NCBI GenBank assembly: GCA_023393265.1
Contig: JAEWME010000088.1
Span: 1 to 7,177, forward strand
DNA length: 7,177 nt
From: Bacteroidota bacterium
GTDB taxonomy: Bacteria > Bacteroidota > Bacteroidia > Bacteroidales > Prolixibacteraceae
Direction of reading: 5' to 3'
The notes under the pieces are model-generated. The model was not told where the DNA came from and did no database searches. It was given only the letters and a program-made list of their open reading frames with translations. Each line of letters opens with the position of its first letter. Position 1 is the stretch's first letter. Positions 5,746 through 7,177 of this stretch are shown here, in pieces. A program made the position numbers and the translations under genes.

Positions 5746-6393
5746 TACTACGAGAAGATTTTTTCTAACCAACGAATGCAGAAGTACTTCGAGCGCTATC
5801 CAAATGATGTACAAAAAGCTATTATTCATTATCACTTAAACATTGAAGTTTCTGAATCATTTTATCCAGTTCTTTCCATGTTCGAGGTGGCCTTTCGAAA
5901 TAGCTTAAACAGAGAGTTGACTGAGTTTTTTCAATCTGAAGATTGGTATCTGCTTTTAGGAACAACGAATGGATTTCGAAAACTTCAAGATGAAATCAAT
6001 ACAGCAACCCGCCATATTACTAACCGCGACGAAGTTGTTACAGGCCCGAAAGTGATTGCTGAACTCACTCTGGGCTTTTGGGTTCGACTTTTAAATGCAG
6101 AATACGAAAGAGTACTCTGGAAACCGTTAAGAAAGGCTTTCCCTTATATGGAAAAGACGAGCAGACAAAGAAGAAATGTATCTGCCCCAATCAATAAGAT
6201 ACGCAATTTTAGAAACCGGGTATTTCACCATGAACCAATTGCATGGAATTTTAGCGAACTAGAGCATATTCATAGCGAAATACTGCTAGTTATGAAATGG
6301 CTAAACACAGATTTACCGGGAATTGCCCGAAATATTGATCGGGTTCCAGAAGTGCTAAACAATGCAAAGGAGAAGCTACCTGAAAATCAATAA
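5734..6393 (+). CDS. Abi-like HEPN family protein (putative abortive-infection RNase)
   Basis: This 219-residue soluble protein has no signal peptide or membrane segment. The pattern ALTLGFW-like (ELTLGFWVRLL, 110-120), YERVLWKPLRKAFP (124-137) and IRNFRNRVFHHEPI (156-169) is typical of Abi-like proteins related to the Abi_2/AbiD-AbiF group. The last motif is the HEPN ribonuclease signature R-N-x3-H: Arg160, Asn161, His165, followed by His166-Glu167-Pro168. An N-terminal segment MFEVAFRNSLNREL (49-62) also fits the family. Relatives are linked to abortive infection or toxin activity through RNA cleavage; activity here is inference. The ATG at 5734 is the first in frame and gives a normal family N-terminus, but no Shine-Dalgarno is visible. 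The gene is flanked by tail copies 2 and 3, and a candidate antisense RNA lies in its leader. Its codon usage looks more AT-rich than nagB, consistent with horizontal transfer. Confidence 0.75.
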   Translation: MNRQYYEKIFSNQRMQKYFERYPNDVQKAIIHYHLNIEVSESFYPVLSMFEVAFRNSLNRELTEFFQSEDWYLLLGTTNGFRKLQDEINTATRHITNRDEVVTGPKVIAELTLGFWVRLLNAEYERVLWKPLRKAFPYMEKTSRQRRNVSAPINKIRNFRNRVFHHEPIAWNFSELEHIHSEILLVMKWLNTDLPGIARNIDRVPEVLNNAKEKLPENQ

Positions 6394-6437
6394 CAAAGAT
6401 AAGCGTTTGAATGACTACGGTGTCTTGCGTTAATTAT

Positions 6438-6458
6438 AACTCGAAACCTCAAGTTGCA
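6438..6458. repeat. Single remnant of the 21-bp unit
   Basis: CTCGAAACCTCAAGTTGCA matches the array B unit at 5312 (CTCCGAACCTCAAGCTCGCA) with a one-base gap and few mismatches. It lies 45 bp after the Abi-like stop and just before tail copy 3, repeating the unit-then-tail order seen for array A. Confidence 0.45.
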
Positions 6459-6475
6459 ACTAAAGTTCTCTCAAA

Positions 6476-6532
6476 CAGTTGATTGTTTGTTGAAAACTCA
6501 TCTAACAATCTACTTAACTGAACATAGGAATT
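6476..6532 (+). repeat. Conserved tail element, copy 3
   Basis: This is the direct repeat of 5539-5595, with the strongest identity over CAGTTGATTGTTTGTTGAAA (only one mismatch in the first 21 bases) and over TGAACATAG. The start-to-start distance to copy 2 is 937 bp, which encloses the Abi-like gene. It precedes a TATATTTG box and the last gene. Confidence 0.7.
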
Positions 6533-6535
6533 GCT

Positions 6536-6543
6536 TATATTTG
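6536..6543 (+). promoter_or_regulatory. -7 box TATATTTG for the downstream gene
   Basis: This is an exact TAnnTTTG match immediately after tail copy 3. No good TTTG -33 element is found 19-21 bp upstream. Transcription would start near 6550 and give a leader of about 120 nt before the ATG at 6669. Confidence 0.4.
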
Positions 6544-6563
6544 AGAATCTGAAATCAAAGGGT

Positions 6564-6605
6564 TTAGGACGTATATACAGTGGTTTTACCAATTAAACGT
6601 CCTAA
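6564..6605. promoter_or_regulatory. Leader stem-loop with nested hairpin
   Basis: TTAGGACGT (6564-6572) is the exact reverse complement of ACGTCCTAA (6597-6605). The enclosed loop holds a second small stem, TGGT-TTT-ACCA. No T-run follows, so it is not a terminator. It lies between the TATATTTG box and the next gene, so it could be an mRNA leader structure or a palindromic operator. Confidence 0.55.
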
Positions 6606-6618
6606 TTCGGATAAGATA

Positions 6619-6672
6619 ATGAGAATATACTCGCCAGTGATGGGTGTACATATATTAGCGCTAAGAAGATGA
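6619..6672 (+). CDS. Possible 17-codon upstream ORF
   Basis: The frame reads MRIYSPVMGVHILALRR and then TGA. Its stop shares ATGA (6669-6672) with the start codon of the following gene, an arrangement that permits translational coupling. It follows the leader stem-loop directly. At this length it may be chance; no family is recognised and no ribosome-binding site is seen. Confidence 0.22.
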   Translation: MRIYSPVMGVHILALRR

Positions 6673-7177
6673 AAGAGCCGTTTTTTATAGGATCCGAGAC
6701 TTCAAGTGATCATGGAAGTTCACAAGGAGTTTTACCGAGATTCTTTTATCAAATGTATGATTTGGCGAAGTTAGCATTGAAGGATAAAAAAGATGTAGAT
6801 AAAAGATTTACTTCATTTTCTGAAAACAACCTTTTAGATTTTACAGACTTTTACGATTTATTTCAAGAAATAAAAGGGATTTATCTGGAATATATTGATG
6901 GACTAAAAAGTGGTAAGTACTACACTATCGACGAGAATGGTTCATATCACCATGACCGAACTCAAGAATTAATCCTAAAAAAGAAAATTAAAAACTTCTT
7001 TATTCTAGGAAGACTGTTAGTTACCAATTTTGCAAAGTCAAGAATAATTGATGATGAAAAGATTGTACTTAATGATTTGCTGATTGTAAATGACAAAAAT
7101 TTTGAGAAAAATAAGGCTCGATTTTTAGAAAACAATGAAGGAATCAGTTACGCCATATTATTTCAAATTATTAAGGA
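6669..7177 (+). CDS. Hypothetical protein, N-terminal 169 residues (3' truncated)
   Basis: The ATG at 6669 is the only ATG after the in-frame TAA at 6612, and the frame stays open to the window end. The visible part begins MKEPFFIGSETSSDHGSSQG and continues with a charged, aromatic-rich, probably mostly alpha-helical sequence (e.g. FTDFYDLFQEIKGIYLEYID, then LKKKIKNFFILGRLLVTNF). There is no signal peptide, membrane helix or motif I recognise, so no function is proposed. It is very AT-rich: 14 of 60 bases are G or C at 6781-6840, against 29 of 60 at 1381-1440 in nagB, which suggests a different origin. Its place after the HEPN gene and tail copy 3 makes an accessory or defence role possible, but that is context only. 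Confidence 0.75.
   Translation, partial: MKEPFFIGSETSSDHGSSQGVLPRFFYQMYDLAKLALKDKKDVDKRFTSFSENNLLDFTDFYDLFQEIKGIYLEYIDGLKSGKYYTIDENGSYHHDRTQELILKKKIKNFFILGRLLVTNFAKSRIIDDEKIVLNDLLIVNDKNFEKNKARFLENNEGISYAILFQIIK

Noticed and set aside
5608..5835. Minus-strand 75-residue open frame over the candidate small RNA
   Set aside because: It begins inside the Abi-like gene, reads through the proposed terminator, and looks like a hydrophobic shadow frame without a family match.
4943..6532. Integron-like cassette array with attC sites at the tails
   Set aside because: The tails lack paired GTTRRRY/RYYYAAC core sites in the attC layout and are not large inverted repeats; no integrase is in view.

Overview
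The window looks like a piece of a Bacteroidota chromosome, probably from the Bacteroidales/Marinilabiliales side. The support is a DUF4954-type protein directly upstream of nagB, a periplasmic-TPR sensor histidine kinase of a layout common in this phylum, starts without clear Shine-Dalgarno sequences, and -7 boxes of the TAnnTTTG type (TACCTTTG on the minus strand near 5720, TATATTTG at 6536). No search could be run, so the taxonomy is inference.

Positions 1-4690 are ordinary core genome. A DUF4954-like C-terminus (1-1001) and nagB, glucosamine-6-phosphate deaminase (1017-1844), form an amino-sugar operon closed by a hairpin-T-run terminator (1861-1895). Next is a complete orphan histidine kinase with signal peptide, TPR repeats, one membrane helix and HisKA/HATPase domains (2001-4022). 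It converges on a DUF4395-family membrane protein on the minus strand (4046-4690).

Positions 4691-7177 are accessory in character. About 1 kb (4691-5733) holds no convincing gene. It contains a degenerate 21-bp repeat array (A), a clean array of fifteen 21-bp units (B, 5081-5395) with a perfect 23-bp inverted repeat at its left end, a REP/BIME-like paired-hairpin element (5407-5508), and copies of a conserved 'tail' motif. The tail recurs at 4950, 5539 and 6476. The last two copies bracket an Abi-like HEPN protein (5734-6393). A candidate short RNA with its own promoter and terminator lies on the minus strand (about 5650-5708), antisense to the probable leader of that HEPN gene.

After the third tail come a TATATTTG box, a long stem-loop, a 17-codon upstream ORF whose stop overlaps the next start codon, and an AT-rich gene of unknown function that runs off the window (6669-7177).

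The most interesting reading is a modular, possibly phage-defence, region. Single-gene modules each follow a repeat-derived tail and leader, and the HEPN gene may be controlled by an antisense RNA. The repeats and inverted repeats are seen directly in the sequence; the modular and regulatory roles are inference.
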